The notes beneath the pieces were generated by a model, which was given only the letters and a program-made list of their open reading frames with translations, was not told the origin of the DNA and made no database searches. Shown piece after piece: positions 55,571-64,000 of a DNA stretch of 64,000 bases. Position numbers and translations under genes: made by a program. This stretch comes from Glaciecola sp049650345 (GTDB taxonomy: Bacteria; Pseudomonadota; Gammaproteobacteria; Enterobacterales; Alteromonadaceae), in the NCBI GenBank assembly GCA_049650345.1, contig JBARZY010000123.1:1-64000 (forward strand). The letters run 5' to 3'. Within the stretch, counting starts at the first letter, position 1. Every line of letters begins with the position of its first letter.

Positions 55571-55861
55571 TTATGGTCTTATTTGAGTGGTACCGGCTTT
55601 GTCGGTTTTGCGGTTAATGATTTTTTTAACTAAAATTACCGCCGACAACAACAAAGTAATAATATTCGCAAAAATGATCGGCATGTCGTTAATTGCAATA
55701 CCATATGCCAGCCAGCATGATATCCCTATTACAAAAGTAATATACATGGTTAAACTTAAGGCTTGGGTGTCATTTGTTTTTATCACTTTAATGACTTGGG
55801 GCAAAAATGATGCAGTGGTCAACACCGCGGCCGCCAAGCCTATCAATTCAATTCCATTCAT
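55571..55861 (-). CDS. SemiSWEET-type sugar transporter (PQ-loop)
   Basis: A 96-residue protein with three membrane helices, the half-size unit that dimerises into a transporter. TTASFLPQVIKVIKTNDTQALS contains the PQ motif of helix 1, and GISCWLAYGIAINDMPIIFAN the conserved tryptophan and asparagine of helix 3. Substrates of the family are sugars; specificity unknown. It is separated from fklB by a terminator. Confidence 0.93.
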   Translation of the reverse strand: MNGIELIGLAAAVLTTASFLPQVIKVIKTNDTQALSLTMYITFVIGISCWLAYGIAINDMPIIFANIITLLLSAVILVKKIINRKTDKAGTTQIRP

Positions 55862-55888
55862 TTTTTACATACTCCATCATTTGCCATG

Positions 55889-55922
55889 AAAAAAGCCAAC
55901 ATCATTCACTATGCTGGCTTTT
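55889..55922 (-). terminator. Intrinsic terminator after fklB
   Basis: On the minus strand AAAAGCCAGCAT pairs with ATGTTGGCTTTT (one G-T pair) and is followed by T residues. Confidence 0.78.
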
Positions 55923-55969
55923 CAGTGTATATCGGTTAAACGTTTATTGCTGAGTCGCGATAATCGTTA

Positions 55970-56590
55970 TTAACCTAATATTTCTAATAACTCTACATCA
56001 AATACAAGGGTGCTGTACGGACCAATTGCTGCGCCCGCGCCTTGTTCACCGTATGCTAGATCATGTGGAACATGAATACGCCATTTTTCACCAACCGACA
56101 TAAGCTGTAACGCTTCAGTCCAGCCTTTAATTACGCCGCCCACAGGAAATTCAGCTGGTTGACCGCGCTCATAGCTGCTGTCAAACACCGTACCGTCAAT
56201 TAAGGTACCGTGGTAGTGTACGCGAACCGTTGAACTTGGTACCGGCTTCTCGCCAGAACCTTCGTTAATGACTTCGTACTGTAACCCTGATTCAGTGGTG
56301 CTAACTTCGTCACGTTGGGCATTCTTTTCAAGGTAATCAGCGCCTTCTTGCACGGCACCAGCAAATTGCTCTTGTTTTGCAGCTTGCATACGCGTGTGAA
56401 TTTCATTAAATGCAACGCGTAGTTCGTCGTTACCAACTTCGGGTGCTGTTTTACTAAAACCATGTTGAACGCCGGCCATTACAGTATCAATATCAAGCCC
56501 GTCAAACGGGTTAGATACTAGTTGTTCGCCCATTTGGTAACCAATACCATAACTTGCTTGTTGCTCTACCGTGGTGTATTTATCAGACAC
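55970..56590 (-). CDS. fklB: FKBP-type peptidyl-prolyl cis-trans isomerase FklB
   Basis: Protein-folding isomerase. An N-terminal helical dimerisation domain (QASYGIGYQMGEQL) is followed by the FKBP domain with VRVHYHGTLIDGTVFDSSYERGQPAEF, VIKGWTEALQLMSVGEKW and LAYGEQGAGAAIGPYSTLVFDVELLEI (in pieces) close to E. coli FklB. The start is GTG at 56590: AGGAG lies 7 bases upstream and the protein becomes 206 residues, the same as E. coli. Longer starts at ATG 56608 or 56620 would put that AGGAG inside the gene. Confidence 0.94.
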   Translation of the reverse strand: MSDKYTTVEQQASYGIGYQMGEQLVSNPFDGLDIDTVMAGVQHGFSKTAPEVGNDELRVAFNEIHTRMQAAKQEQFAGAVQEGADYLEKNAQRDEVSTTESGLQYEVINEGSGEKPVPSSTVRVHYHGTLIDGTVFDSSYERGQPAEFPVGGVIKGWTEALQLMSVGEKWRIHVPHDLAYGEQGAGAAIGPYSTLVFDVELLEILG

Positions 56591-56910
56591 AATTTCTCCT
56601 AGTGACATGTTAGTTTGCATGACCGCTATTGCGGCTCAACGATTTAGCGCGGTAGTGTAACACATGCAAATAATCATCGAAATGAAGCCCAACAAACTTT
56701 TATTCACTATGGGCTTTTTTTCGCAAAATAGGCCTTCAAGGCAAATAAATAGTTCGCTGCGTGGCAATATACGATATATTTTAACGTGGTAAGTTATACA
56801 GTTTAAATGTTAGACACCTAATAAAAAGCTGATTATGTTTATGCACCTCTCGTCGTAGATGCAAGGTGCATACTATTGACTATTTAACATGCAATGGAGT
56901 TTTTCTGCTT
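56591..56910. other. Divergent intergenic region fklB-ppc
   Basis: About 320 bases that should hold promoters for both genes. No clear -35/-10 pair was found. It contains a plus-strand terminator (56685-56718) that belongs to no annotated gene; see the separate entry. Confidence 0.45.
56685..56718 (+). terminator. Orphan intrinsic terminator between fklB and ppc
   Basis: AAGCCCA pairs with TGGGCTT over an 18-base loop and is followed by a run of T residues on the plus strand. The nearest upstream plus-strand gene is absent (fklB is on the other strand), so it may end a short RNA or an upstream-started ppc leader. Confidence 0.6.
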
Positions 56911-59529
56911 ATGAATCAAGCACTAACCGAACAACTTAAAGATACCGTTAAATACTTGGGGGCAACTTTAGGTGAAGCGATAAGAGACGAGCTAGGTGAA
57001 GAGTGGCTCGCACAAATAGAACAAATTAGGCATGACGGCAGACACTCGTCCAAAGGTGATAGCGCAAGCACAGAACAACTTGCAAGCGCATTAAGTCAGT
57101 TAGACAACAAGTCGTTGCTAACCATTGCAAGAGCATTTGCGCAATTTTTGAATTTAGCCAATATTGCAGAGCAAGAATTTACTATCGCGCAAAACCAAGG
57201 GGTTTCATTAGCTTCTATGCTAAACGGTTTGCATGAGCAAATTGATATGAGCAGCAAAAAGCAAGATGTGCTTGCTGCCATTCAAAACCTGAAACTCGAT
57301 ATGGTATTAACCGCTCATCCTACAGAAGTGACCCGTAGAACCAATATTCATAAACACCGTCAACTTGCCAATCAGTTACAAAAATTGCACAAAAGCCATT
57401 TGACTGACGTGGAACAAAGGCGTGTGAAGCAACGTATTGCTGATCTTATTAGCCAAGCTTGGCACACTGAAGAAATACGGTCGGTGCGCCCTACTCCAGT
57501 AGACGAAGCGCGCTGGGGATACTCGGTTATTGAAAACTCATTATGGGAAGCCATCCCAGATTTTATACGTGACTTAGACGACTATGTAACCGTAAACTTT
57601 GACGCACCTTTACCTCTTGATGCAAAACCTATTCAATTTAGCTCATGGATGGGCGGCGATCGCGACGGCAACCCCTTTGTTACGTCAGTGGTGACACAAG
57701 AAGTGCTAATACGTGCAAGACGACGTGCTGCAAAATTGTTTCTTCAAGACCTACAACAATTGTATGTAGAATTGTCGATGAACGACTGCAACTCACAAAT
57801 TAGAGAGCAAGTGGGTGATGTAAAAGAACCTTACAGAGCGTTGTTAAAACCTCTTATTACCAAACTAGAAATTACCCGCGAGGGGCGCGCCAAACAAAGC
57901 GAATGGCTAAACAGTAATGAAGAATTGCAGCGCCCGCTGTTAGATTGTTATCAATCACTGATAGACTGCGGTATGCAAGTTATTGCAAACGGTGAATTGC
58001 TAGACACCATTAGACGTACGTACAGTTTTGGTATGCACTTGCTAAAACTAGATGTACGCCAAGACTCACAGCGCCATGCTGATGTATTTTCAGAGTTGAC
58101 TCAGTATTTTAATATGGGCGACTACAACGAGTGGAGCGAAGCTAACAAGCAAGCCTTTTTGTTGCGTGAATTGGCGTCTAAGCGCCCCTTGATCCCTGCT
58201 AATTGGCAACCTTCTGCTGATGTACAAGAAGTACTAGATACCTGCAAGGTGATCGCAAACAACGGCAAAGATGGATTTGGTATTTATATAATCTCCATGG
58301 CTAGCGAAGCGTCTGATGTACTTGCAGTGCAATTATTGCTGAAAGAAGCTGGCGTTGACTGGGCAATGCCTGTGGCACCTTTATTTGAAACCTTAGACGA
58401 CTTAAACCATTCACCCACGGTAATGAAAAAGCTACTGGATATTGATTGGTACAAAGACTACGTTAATGGCCAACAGTTTGTGATGATTGGCTATTCAGAT
58501 TCAGCCAAAGACGCAGGCTCACTGGCCGCGGGTTGGGCACAATACAGTGCACAAGAAGCCTTAGTACAAATTGCTCAAGAACATTCAGTAAAACTCACTT
58601 TATTTCATGGTCGCGGCGGCACTATTGGTCGTGGCGGTTTACCCGCAAAAGCGGCCATTCACTCACAACCACCAGGTTCACTAGACGGTGGCTTTCGGGT
58701 AACCGAGCAAGGTGAAACCATTCGCCATAAGTTTGGTATGCCTCAACTGGCAAAACACAGCCTAAGTTTGTATGCCAGTGCAGTGGTCGAAGCGGTAATG
58801 CTTCCTCCTCCAGCACCGAAACAAGCTTGGCGCGATGTGATTGGTGAAATGGCAAATAAAGGCAGAGATAATTATCGCCATACCGTGCGTCACGATCCAG
58901 AATTTGTGCCCTACTTCAGAGTAGCGACACCTGAGCAAGAATTAGGTAAATTACCACTGGGCAGTCGTCCTGCCAAACGTAACCCACAAGGAGGCATCGA
59001 AAGCTTACGTGCTATTCCATGGATATTCGCTTGGGCACAAACGCGCTTAGTATTACCGAGCTGGCTAGGCGTAATGAAGGCGGTTGACGAAGTTAACTCA
59101 GGCGACACTCAAGCGATTGTGAAAGAAATGATAGAGCAATGGCCATTCTTTGCATCGCGCTTGTCTATGCTAGACATGGTATTTCAAAAAGCTGATCCTA
59201 ATGTAAGTGAGGCCTATGATAAACGTTTAGTACCTGACAACCTCATGCATTTTGGTGCGAGCTTGCGCAGCGAACTAAGGCAATCAATGCAGAGTTTGTT
59301 AGACATTACGGGCCATGAACACATGATGGAAGATGATCCTAGTGCACTAAACAATATGCACATTCGCGCCGGTTATTTGCAACCGTTGCATTATTTGCAA
59401 ATAGAGTTGCTCGATCGTATTCGTAAAGCCGAGGCCTCTGCATACCAAGATGACGATAAAGCTGTTCTTGAGCGCGCTATGATGGTAGCAATCACCGGTA
59501 TTGCGGTTGGCATGCGAAATACTGGGTAA
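56911..59529 (+). CDS. ppc: Phosphoenolpyruvate carboxylase
   Basis: Carboxylates PEP to oxaloacetate, refilling the TCA cycle. Catalytic landmarks: LTAHPTEVTRR (His of the active site), SWMGGDRDGNPFVT, LFHGRGGTIGRGGLPA (glycine-rich catalytic loop) and the C-terminal end VAITGIAVGMRNTG required for activity. The ATG at 56911 has GGAG upstream and matches the family N-terminus (MNQALTEQLKDTVKYLG), giving 872 residues (E. coli 883). Followed immediately by a methyltransferase gene. Confidence 0.98.
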   Translation: MNQALTEQLKDTVKYLGATLGEAIRDELGEEWLAQIEQIRHDGRHSSKGDSASTEQLASALSQLDNKSLLTIARAFAQFLNLANIAEQEFTIAQNQGVSLASMLNGLHEQIDMSSKKQDVLAAIQNLKLDMVLTAHPTEVTRRTNIHKHRQLANQLQKLHKSHLTDVEQRRVKQRIADLISQAWHTEEIRSVRPTPVDEARWGYSVIENSLWEAIPDFIRDLDDYVTVNFDAPLPLDAKPIQFSSWMGGDRDGNPFVTSVVTQEVLIRARRRAAKLFLQDLQQLYVELSMNDCNSQIREQVGDVKEPYRALLKPLITKLEITREGRAKQSEWLNSNEELQRPLLDCYQSLIDCGMQVIANGELLDTIRRTYSFGMHLLKLDVRQDSQRHADVFSELTQYFNMGDYNEWSEANKQAFLLRELASKRPLIPANWQPSADVQEVLDTCKVIANNGKDGFGIYIISMASEASDVLAVQLLLKEAGVDWAMPVAPLFETLDDLNHSPTVMKKLLDIDWYKDYVNGQQFVMIGYSDSAKDAGSLAAGWAQYSAQEALVQIAQEHSVKLTLFHGRGGTIGRGGLPAKAAIHSQPPGSLDGGFRVTEQGETIRHKFGMPQLAKHSLSLYASAVVEAVMLPPPAPKQAWRDVIGEMANKGRDNYRHTVRHDPEFVPYFRVATPEQELGKLPLGSRPAKRNPQGGIESLRAIPWIFAWAQTRLVLPSWLGVMKAVDEVNSGDTQAIVKEMIEQWPFFASRLSMLDMVFQKADPNVSEAYDKRLVPDNLMHFGASLRSELRQSMQSLLDITGHEHMMEDDPSALNNMHIRAGYLQPLHYLQIELLDRIRKAEASAYQDDDKAVLERAMMVAITGIAVGMRNTG

Positions 59530-59533
59530 TGGC

Positions 59534-60034
59534 GTGAATAAAGACCCAGTAGCCATTGGCTTAGTTAATCCAAAATCGGCCAGTAATGTTGCTGTTGTAC
59601 TTCGCGCTGCTGGCTGTTTTGGGGTGTCTGAAATATTTTATACCGGTGTACGGTACACCTATGCGAAAGCGTTTCATGAAGATACCAAAAGGTTTCGCGA
59701 CAGTATACCTACCCATTCAGTAGACGATTTAGTCGCCAGTGCTCCACAAGGGGCAACGGTGGTAGCGGTTGAGCTAACGGAAGGAGCGATCCCCTTACCG
59801 GCGTTTACACACCCAAGCAATGCATTTTATATCTTTGGTCCAGAGGATGGTTCAATATCGCAAGAAGTGCTTAATTGCTGTGATCATGTGGTGTATATTC
59901 CGACCGCCAGCAGCTTAAACCTTGCGGTAAGCGCAAATGTGGTGCTGTATGACCGCCTAGCGAAGTCAAATTACGCGCATAGCGACATACTGATAAAACA
60001 AAGCCGAGATAAAAACAACAATACCGCTGTTTGA
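59534..60034 (+). CDS. TrmH-family (SPOUT) RNA methyltransferase
   Basis: A 166-residue SAM-dependent methyltransferase with the trefoil-knot signature: NPKSASNVAVVLRAAGCFGV (motif 1), FIFGPEDGSIS-type YIFGPEDGSIS (motif 2) and IPTASSLNLAVSANVVLYDRL (motif 3). Family members 2'-O-methylate tRNA or rRNA; target unknown. The start is GTG at 59534, 4 bases after the ppc stop, because the longer frame runs inside ppc. Probably co-transcribed with ppc. Confidence 0.92.
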   Translation: MNKDPVAIGLVNPKSASNVAVVLRAAGCFGVSEIFYTGVRYTYAKAFHEDTKRFRDSIPTHSVDDLVASAPQGATVVAVELTEGAIPLPAFTHPSNAFYIFGPEDGSISQEVLNCCDHVVYIPTASSLNLAVSANVVLYDRLAKSNYAHSDILIKQSRDKNNNTAV

Positions 60035-60070
60035 TATTGCCTCGTAGTTTAATATCGGTAAAACAGGCAC

Positions 60071-60100
60071 AAAAAAGCCAGTCTATAGACTGGCTTTTTT
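60071..60100. terminator. Bidirectional terminator between the methyltransferase gene and mdh
   Basis: A perfect 30-bp palindrome (AAAAAAGCCAGTCTA and its complement) serves both convergent genes. Confidence 0.92.
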
Positions 60101-60113
60101 AATAGATTACAAA

Positions 60114-61052
60114 CTAGCCGTTTACAAAGTCAACACCTAACTGGATGTCGCCGCGTAAGCCGTCAAGCATATCTGCTTTGGCTTTTTCTTCAAAAGCACT
60201 TAGCTCGCCATATGGTAAAATTTCTTCAACGCCGTTTTTGCCTAAACGTACAGGGTGAGCAAAAAATGCAGCATCTTCAGAACCATCTACTTGAACGTAA
60301 GTGTATTCAACCACATCTTTGCCTTGTAAAGCGTCAACTAGTGACAAGCAAAAACGTGCAGCGGCTTGGCCCATAGACAAGGTAGCAGATCCGCCACCGG
60401 CTTTAGCTTCAACAACTTCAGTACCAGCATTTTGAATACGTGGAGTCAGTGCAGCAATTTCGTCGTCTGTGAAACTTACGCCTTCAACCTGTGACAATAA
60501 TGGTAAAATAGTAGTACCCGAGTGGCCACCAATTACTGGCACGTGTACTTCTGAAGTGCTCTTACCTTTTAATTCTGCAATAAAGGTTTCAGAGCGAATT
60601 ACGTCAAGAGTAGTTACACCAAACAATTTGTTTTTGTTGTAAACGCCTTTTGCTTTTAGTGTTTCAGCGGCAATAGCAACAGTTGTGTTAACTGGGTTAG
60701 TAATAATACCAATACATGCAGTTGGGCAGTTATCTGCACATGCTTCAATTAGGTTTTTCACTATGCCAGCATTGATATTAAATAAATCTGAACGGTCCAT
60801 ACCAGGCTTTCTAGGTACGCCTGCTGGAATCAATACAATGTCACAACCGGTAAGTGCTGCACCTAAGTCATCTTTACCAAAACCCGCTACTTTAACGTCA
60901 GTAGGGATGTGACTTAAATCAACGGCAACACCTGGTACAACTGGTGCAACGTCATATAATGATAATTCAGAACCTGCTGGTAATTGTGTTTTTAACAATA
61001 ATGACAAGGCTTGACCAATACCACCTGCTGCGCCCAATACGGCTACTTTCAT
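60114..61052 (-). CDS. mdh: Malate dehydrogenase
   Basis: NAD-dependent TCA-cycle enzyme. MKVAVLGAAGGIGQALSLLL for NAD binding, PAGVPRKPGMDRSDLFNINA (mobile loop with the substrate-binding arginines), and VIGGHSGTTILPLLSQ with the catalytic histidine are nearly identical to E. coli Mdh. The ATG at 61052 gives exactly 312 residues, the E. coli length; the frame extends 10 codons further up without support. Divergent from argR, the usual arrangement. Confidence 0.98.
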   Translation of the reverse strand: MKVAVLGAAGGIGQALSLLLKTQLPAGSELSLYDVAPVVPGVAVDLSHIPTDVKVAGFGKDDLGAALTGCDIVLIPAGVPRKPGMDRSDLFNINAGIVKNLIEACADNCPTACIGIITNPVNTTVAIAAETLKAKGVYNKNKLFGVTTLDVIRSETFIAELKGKSTSEVHVPVIGGHSGTTILPLLSQVEGVSFTDDEIAALTPRIQNAGTEVVEAKAGGGSATLSMGQAAARFCLSLVDALQGKDVVEYTYVQVDGSEDAAFFAHPVRLGKNGVEEILPYGELSAFEEKAKADMLDGLRGDIQLGVDFVNG

Positions 61053-61276
61053 AAAGTTCTCTCCGGTAAATAAGATTGACATAAGGAGCGCGAAGATTAG
61101 CCCAATTATGGCAAAATCTCAATCACCCTATGGTCTAAGTCATAAATTACTTGTTGAATATGTACATTTAATCAGCACTATTAATATGTCGTCAGGGTCA
61201 TTGCCATTGCGCAGTGCTTGTAGGACAATGATGAAACGGCATGAAAATATATTAGAACTCAATCGATCGGCAGCAT

Positions 61277-61741
61277 ATGACTACACAAAAACAAGATGTA
61301 CTGGTAAAAGCATTCAGAGAAATTCTCAAAACCGAAAGTTATGGATCGCAAGGCGACATTGTTACAGGTTTAAAGTCATTGGGTTTTGATAATATCAGCC
61401 AGTCGAAAGTGTCGCGTATGCTCAGCAAGTTTGGTGCGGTAAGAACCCGTGATGCGCGCGGTGATATGGTTTACTGCCTACCGCCTGAACTAGGCATGCC
61501 CACAGCTAAAAGCCCATTAAAGCAATTAGTATTGGACATTGTACACAACCGCGTGATGGTGATTATTAGAACCAGCCCGGGAGCAGCCCAGTTGATTGCG
61601 CGATTACTCGATTCATTAAGTCATACCGACGGCGTGTTGGGTACCATTGCTGGCGACGACACTATCTTTATTGCCCCGGCCGACATAGACAAAATAGAAG
61701 AACTGCGTCAAAAAGTGCAAGATTTGTTCGATAGCGTATAA
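61277..61741 (+). CDS. argR: Arginine repressor ArgR
   Basis: Hexameric arginine-dependent regulator of arginine biosynthesis. The N-terminal winged helix (KAFREILKTESYGSQGDIV and ISQSKVSRMLSKFGAVRTRD) and the C-terminal oligomerisation/arginine-binding part (LIARLLDSL, GVLGTIAGDDTIFIAP) match the family. 154 residues (E. coli 156). Divergent from mdh. No convincing ARG box was seen upstream. Confidence 0.97.
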   Translation: MTTQKQDVLVKAFREILKTESYGSQGDIVTGLKSLGFDNISQSKVSRMLSKFGAVRTRDARGDMVYCLPPELGMPTAKSPLKQLVLDIVHNRVMVIIRTSPGAAQLIARLLDSLSHTDGVLGTIAGDDTIFIAPADIDKIEELRQKVQDLFDSV

Positions 61742-61759
61742 GCCAAGGTCTAGCATGCC

Positions 61760-62596
61760 CTATTTGTTAGTAAGGGCATATTCATATAATTGCTTTTTGT
61801 TTAATTTGTAATGCTCACTCACCACAGCTGCTGCTTGTTTGGGCGGCAATAAGCTGTTTAACGAACGCAATAAATCGAGTGCTTGATGCGGTAACTCTGT
61901 ATTTTGTTGTTTTTCGCAATATAGCATAAGTACAAACTCTCCCTTTTGATGCGCAGGGGCTTCTTCCAGCCATGCTAGAACCTGTTGCGCACTGCCACTC
62001 ACATAACGTTCAAAATGCTTGGTAAGTTCTTTGGCTAATACTAATTGATGGTTGCTAGGTAACACTTCAATACAAGCCTCAATAGTATCTTTAATTCGTC
62101 GAGGTGCTTCGTAAAACACGCAAGTAATATTGCGCTTGGCCGCTGCATCTAAGGCCGCAAATTTGGCTTTTTGCTTTACAGGTAAAAACCCAGAAAACAT
62201 AAATTGGTCAGTAGGTAAGCCCGAAGCACTTAAAGCAGTGGTAAGGGCGCAAGGCCCCGGCAAAGCAACAACATTAAGTTGTGCTGCACGGCATGTACTC
62301 ACCAAGGTGTAGCCAGGGTCACTGATCAGTGGCGTGCCTGCATCGGATATTAATGCTATTGACTCCCCTGCCTGTAATTTAGCCACCAATAGTTGCGTTC
62401 GTTGTTGTTCGTTATGATCATGTAAGCTAATGGTTCTGGTTTTAATCCCAAAATTCTGCAGTAACTGCCCTGAGTGACGCGTATCTTCCGCGGCAATTAA
62501 ACTCACCTCATTGAGAATAGTTAGCGCGCGCTGGCTAATATCGGATAAATTACCAATGGGCGTGGGAACTATGTACAAAATACCTGTCAAAATCAT
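61760..62596 (-). CDS. rsmI: 16S rRNA (cytidine(1402)-2'-O)-methyltransferase RsmI
   Basis: Methylates C1402 in the decoding centre of 16S rRNA. LYIVPTPIGNLSDISQRAL at the start, IAAEDTRHSGQLLQNFGI, ALISDAGTPLISDPGYTLV and LPGPCALTTALSASGLPTD are highly conserved. 278 residues (E. coli 286). It is divergent from lpoA, the same order as in E. coli. Confidence 0.97.
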   Translation of the reverse strand: MILTGILYIVPTPIGNLSDISQRALTILNEVSLIAAEDTRHSGQLLQNFGIKTRTISLHDHNEQQRTQLLVAKLQAGESIALISDAGTPLISDPGYTLVSTCRAAQLNVVALPGPCALTTALSASGLPTDQFMFSGFLPVKQKAKFAALDAAAKRNITCVFYEAPRRIKDTIEACIEVLPSNHQLVLAKELTKHFERYVSGSAQQVLAWLEEAPAHQKGEFVLMLYCEKQQNTELPHQALDLLRSLNSLLPPKQAAAVVSEHYKLNKKQLYEYALTNK

Positions 62597-62715
62597 TATC
62601 TCTTAAAACAACAAAGGAATAGTTTACACAAACTTAAGGCCAGTTTGCATGAACATTCTATAGATATTTTTATTCAGGCAAGTAGACTATGCAAGATATT
62701 CACAATAGGAATAAT

Positions 62716-64000
62716 ATGTCAGTGAACCTATCTAGTACTCTGTTATTCAGAACAGCCATACTTAGCATACTTGCTTTTTCGTTGTGGGCATGTGGCTCAG
62801 CACCACCAAAGCAAGCTAAAAACAAACAAGTAACAGCCCCAGTAACAACTATCGACATAGTAAAAGAACAAACAACACTCGACATAATTCGCGAAGATTT
62901 TTTGCAAACAGGCAACGTAGAAGCAAGAAACTTTGCATTGGTGAATTTAGCTGACAGCCATTATTTAAACAACAACTGCAGCAAAGCCAACATTATCCTT
63001 GCCCACATTAATGACAGCATAGTGAATGATCAAACTCAGGCTATTGCGGATCTTATCAAAAGCGAATGTCTACTGTTAGCTAGCAACATCGCTACAGATG
63101 ACAAAGTTAGTTTGTTAAATACTTGGCTAACACATGCTTCCACAGGGCTAAACACCGCCATGCAACAACGGTATTGGGTCGCTAAATCATCGTTTTTTGT
63201 GCTGCAACAGCAATATGCAAATGCGTTAACCACCTTGATGCAAGCCAATAGTAGCGCTGAGTACCTACTTGATCCGGTGTATGGCAATAACATTTGGCAA
63301 TGGTTCTCCCTTTCTACGCCAAATGAACGGTCGTCTCTAACATCACGCTTTCCCGTATTACGCGATCACGCTGCATTGTTACAAATTATTGAAGACAGCT
63401 CTCTTAACGACAAACTTCGCCAAAAAAACCTGCAACAGTGGTTAACCCAATACGCCGATGCGCCCATCGCCTTAAACGTGCCTTCGCAAATAAGCCAATA
63501 CTTGTTGTTAAATAGTCAACAGCAACAACGAACAGCGGTATTATTGCCGCTAAGCGGGCGTTTAACCAGTCAAGGTAATGCCATTAAACAAGGCGTATTA
63601 ACCGCTTATCTAGACCGACTTGAACTACAAAGCAATCAACAGGTGCCGTCACTCACCTTCATAGATACCGGATCACTCTCACAACTTTCGAGCGACGTTA
63701 ACGCTGGCACGCTTAGCGAGTTTGATATGATTATTGGGCCCTTGCTTAAGTCACACGTAGAGCAACTAGCTAGTTTTGACCTGAACAAGGCAAAGAAAGT
63801 ACTGCTGAACAACATTGATGAGACCCAAGCTTTCGATAACAACCTTTATACTTACTATGCGCTGTCGCCCGAACAGGAAGCTGTTCAACTAGCGAATGTT
63901 ATTTACTCACGCAATGTTACTAATCCAGTGCTGATTAATGATTCCTCTGCAATGGGAAAACGACTAAGCGAAGCGTTTAGTGAGCAATGGTCTAGGCTGC
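62716..64000 (+). CDS. lpoA: Penicillin-binding protein activator LpoA (LppC), 5' part, cut by the window edge
   Basis: Outer-membrane lipoprotein that reaches through the periplasm and activates PBP1A. The lipobox LWAC places the acylated cysteine at residue 26; the N-terminal helical TPR-like domain follows (about residues 45-280), then the start of the C-terminal periplasmic-binding-like domain (RTAVLLPLSGRLTSQGNAIKQG). Frame is open from 62716 to the edge, 428 codons. ATG 62716 has AGGAA 6 bases upstream; an ATG at 62689 is in frame but lacks this. Confidence 0.94.
   Translation, partial: MSVNLSSTLLFRTAILSILAFSLWACGSAPPKQAKNKQVTAPVTTIDIVKEQTTLDIIREDFLQTGNVEARNFALVNLADSHYLNNNCSKANIILAHINDSIVNDQTQAIADLIKSECLLLASNIATDDKVSLLNTWLTHASTGLNTAMQQRYWVAKSSFFVLQQQYANALTTLMQANSSAEYLLDPVYGNNIWQWFSLSTPNERSSLTSRFPVLRDHAALLQIIEDSSLNDKLRQKNLQQWLTQYADAPIALNVPSQISQYLLLNSQQQQRTAVLLPLSGRLTSQGNAIKQGVLTAYLDRLELQSNQQVPSLTFIDTGSLSQLSSDVNAGTLSEFDMIIGPLLKSHVEQLASFDLNKAKKVLLNNIDETQAFDNNLYTYYALSPEQEAVQLANVIYSRNVTNPVLINDSSAMGKRLSEAFSEQWSRL

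Noticed and set aside
61242..61255. TGAAAATATATTAG upstream of argR as an ARG box
   Set aside because: Two to three mismatches to the TGAAT-N4-ATTCA pattern in an A/T-rich region; not convincing.
1..64000. Mobile elements, prophage, CRISPR, defence or biosynthetic clusters
   Set aside because: No transposase, integrase, cas, restriction or synthase genes and no repeat arrays were seen; gene content is core and syntenic.

Overview
The window reads as a chromosomal segment of a marine gammaproteobacterium of the Alteromonadales (Alteromonas/Glaciecola-like). The evidence is the start of a 16S rRNA gene on the minus strand whose first 90 bases look Alteromonas-like, a complete sodium-pumping NADH dehydrogenase operon, FabV as enoyl reductase, many families that are common in that order (TIGR04219 barrel, DUF2333, DUF5610, DUF2884), and fairly low GC. 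No prophage, insertion sequence, integron, CRISPR array or tRNA gene was seen. Almost everything is core genome.

Layout. 1-683: 16S rRNA 5' end, its leader with a boxA, and two tandem promoters. 684-2443: a membrane-anchored RRM protein and a DUF5610 protein. 2556-7130: trmA, fabR, a fatty-acid desaturase and sthA, the same neighbourhood as in E. coli but with a desaturase between fabR and sthA and a clear FabR-type operator in front of it. 7148-10706: a class III cyclase homologue that seems to have lost its metal ligands, dusA, then a small envelope-stress (PspC) gene set behind a sigma-54-type promoter. 10944-12694: DUF2333 protein and an outer-membrane barrel. 12799-17061: cysJIH assimilatory sulfite reduction operon. 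17439-17747: a small secreted protein with a Pho-box-like upstream element. 17999-25460: two tandem paralogous diguanylate cyclases, two tandem YihG-type acyltransferases and a YbdG-type mechanosensitive channel, all on the plus strand with tight or overlapping junctions in the last three.

25529-46563: a run of mostly single genes: small membrane protein, YggN-like protein, nucleotide-sugar-epimerase-like protein, NSS sodium symporter, SDR, DCC-family protein, msrA, GST, lipoprotein, PhoD-like phosphatase, fldB, an exbD with no exbB partner, ygjV, a possible CheW-like protein, an NAD(P)-binding protein, threonine dehydratase, amidohydrolase, GNAT, metallo-beta-lactamase-fold hydrolase, DUF1653, M17 aminopeptidase, dinB with a LexA-type box, and a solute-binding-like protein. 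46556-53747: nqrM, apbE and nqrFEDCBA (all minus strand), where ApbE flavinylates NqrB/NqrC and NqrM helps mature the complex. 54171-64000: fabV, SemiSWEET, fklB, ppc, a TrmH-like methyltransferase, mdh, argR, rsmI and the 5' part of lpoA.

Start sites were moved from the longest reading frame wherever a Shine-Dalgarno sequence or family length favoured an internal codon; this is stated in the entries. I did not find a convincing new multi-gene system. The observations most worth following are the degenerate cyclase, the sigma-54/PspC mini-operon at the dusA locus, the FabR-operator/desaturase pair, the membrane-tethered RRM protein and the Pho-box-like element before the secreted protein.
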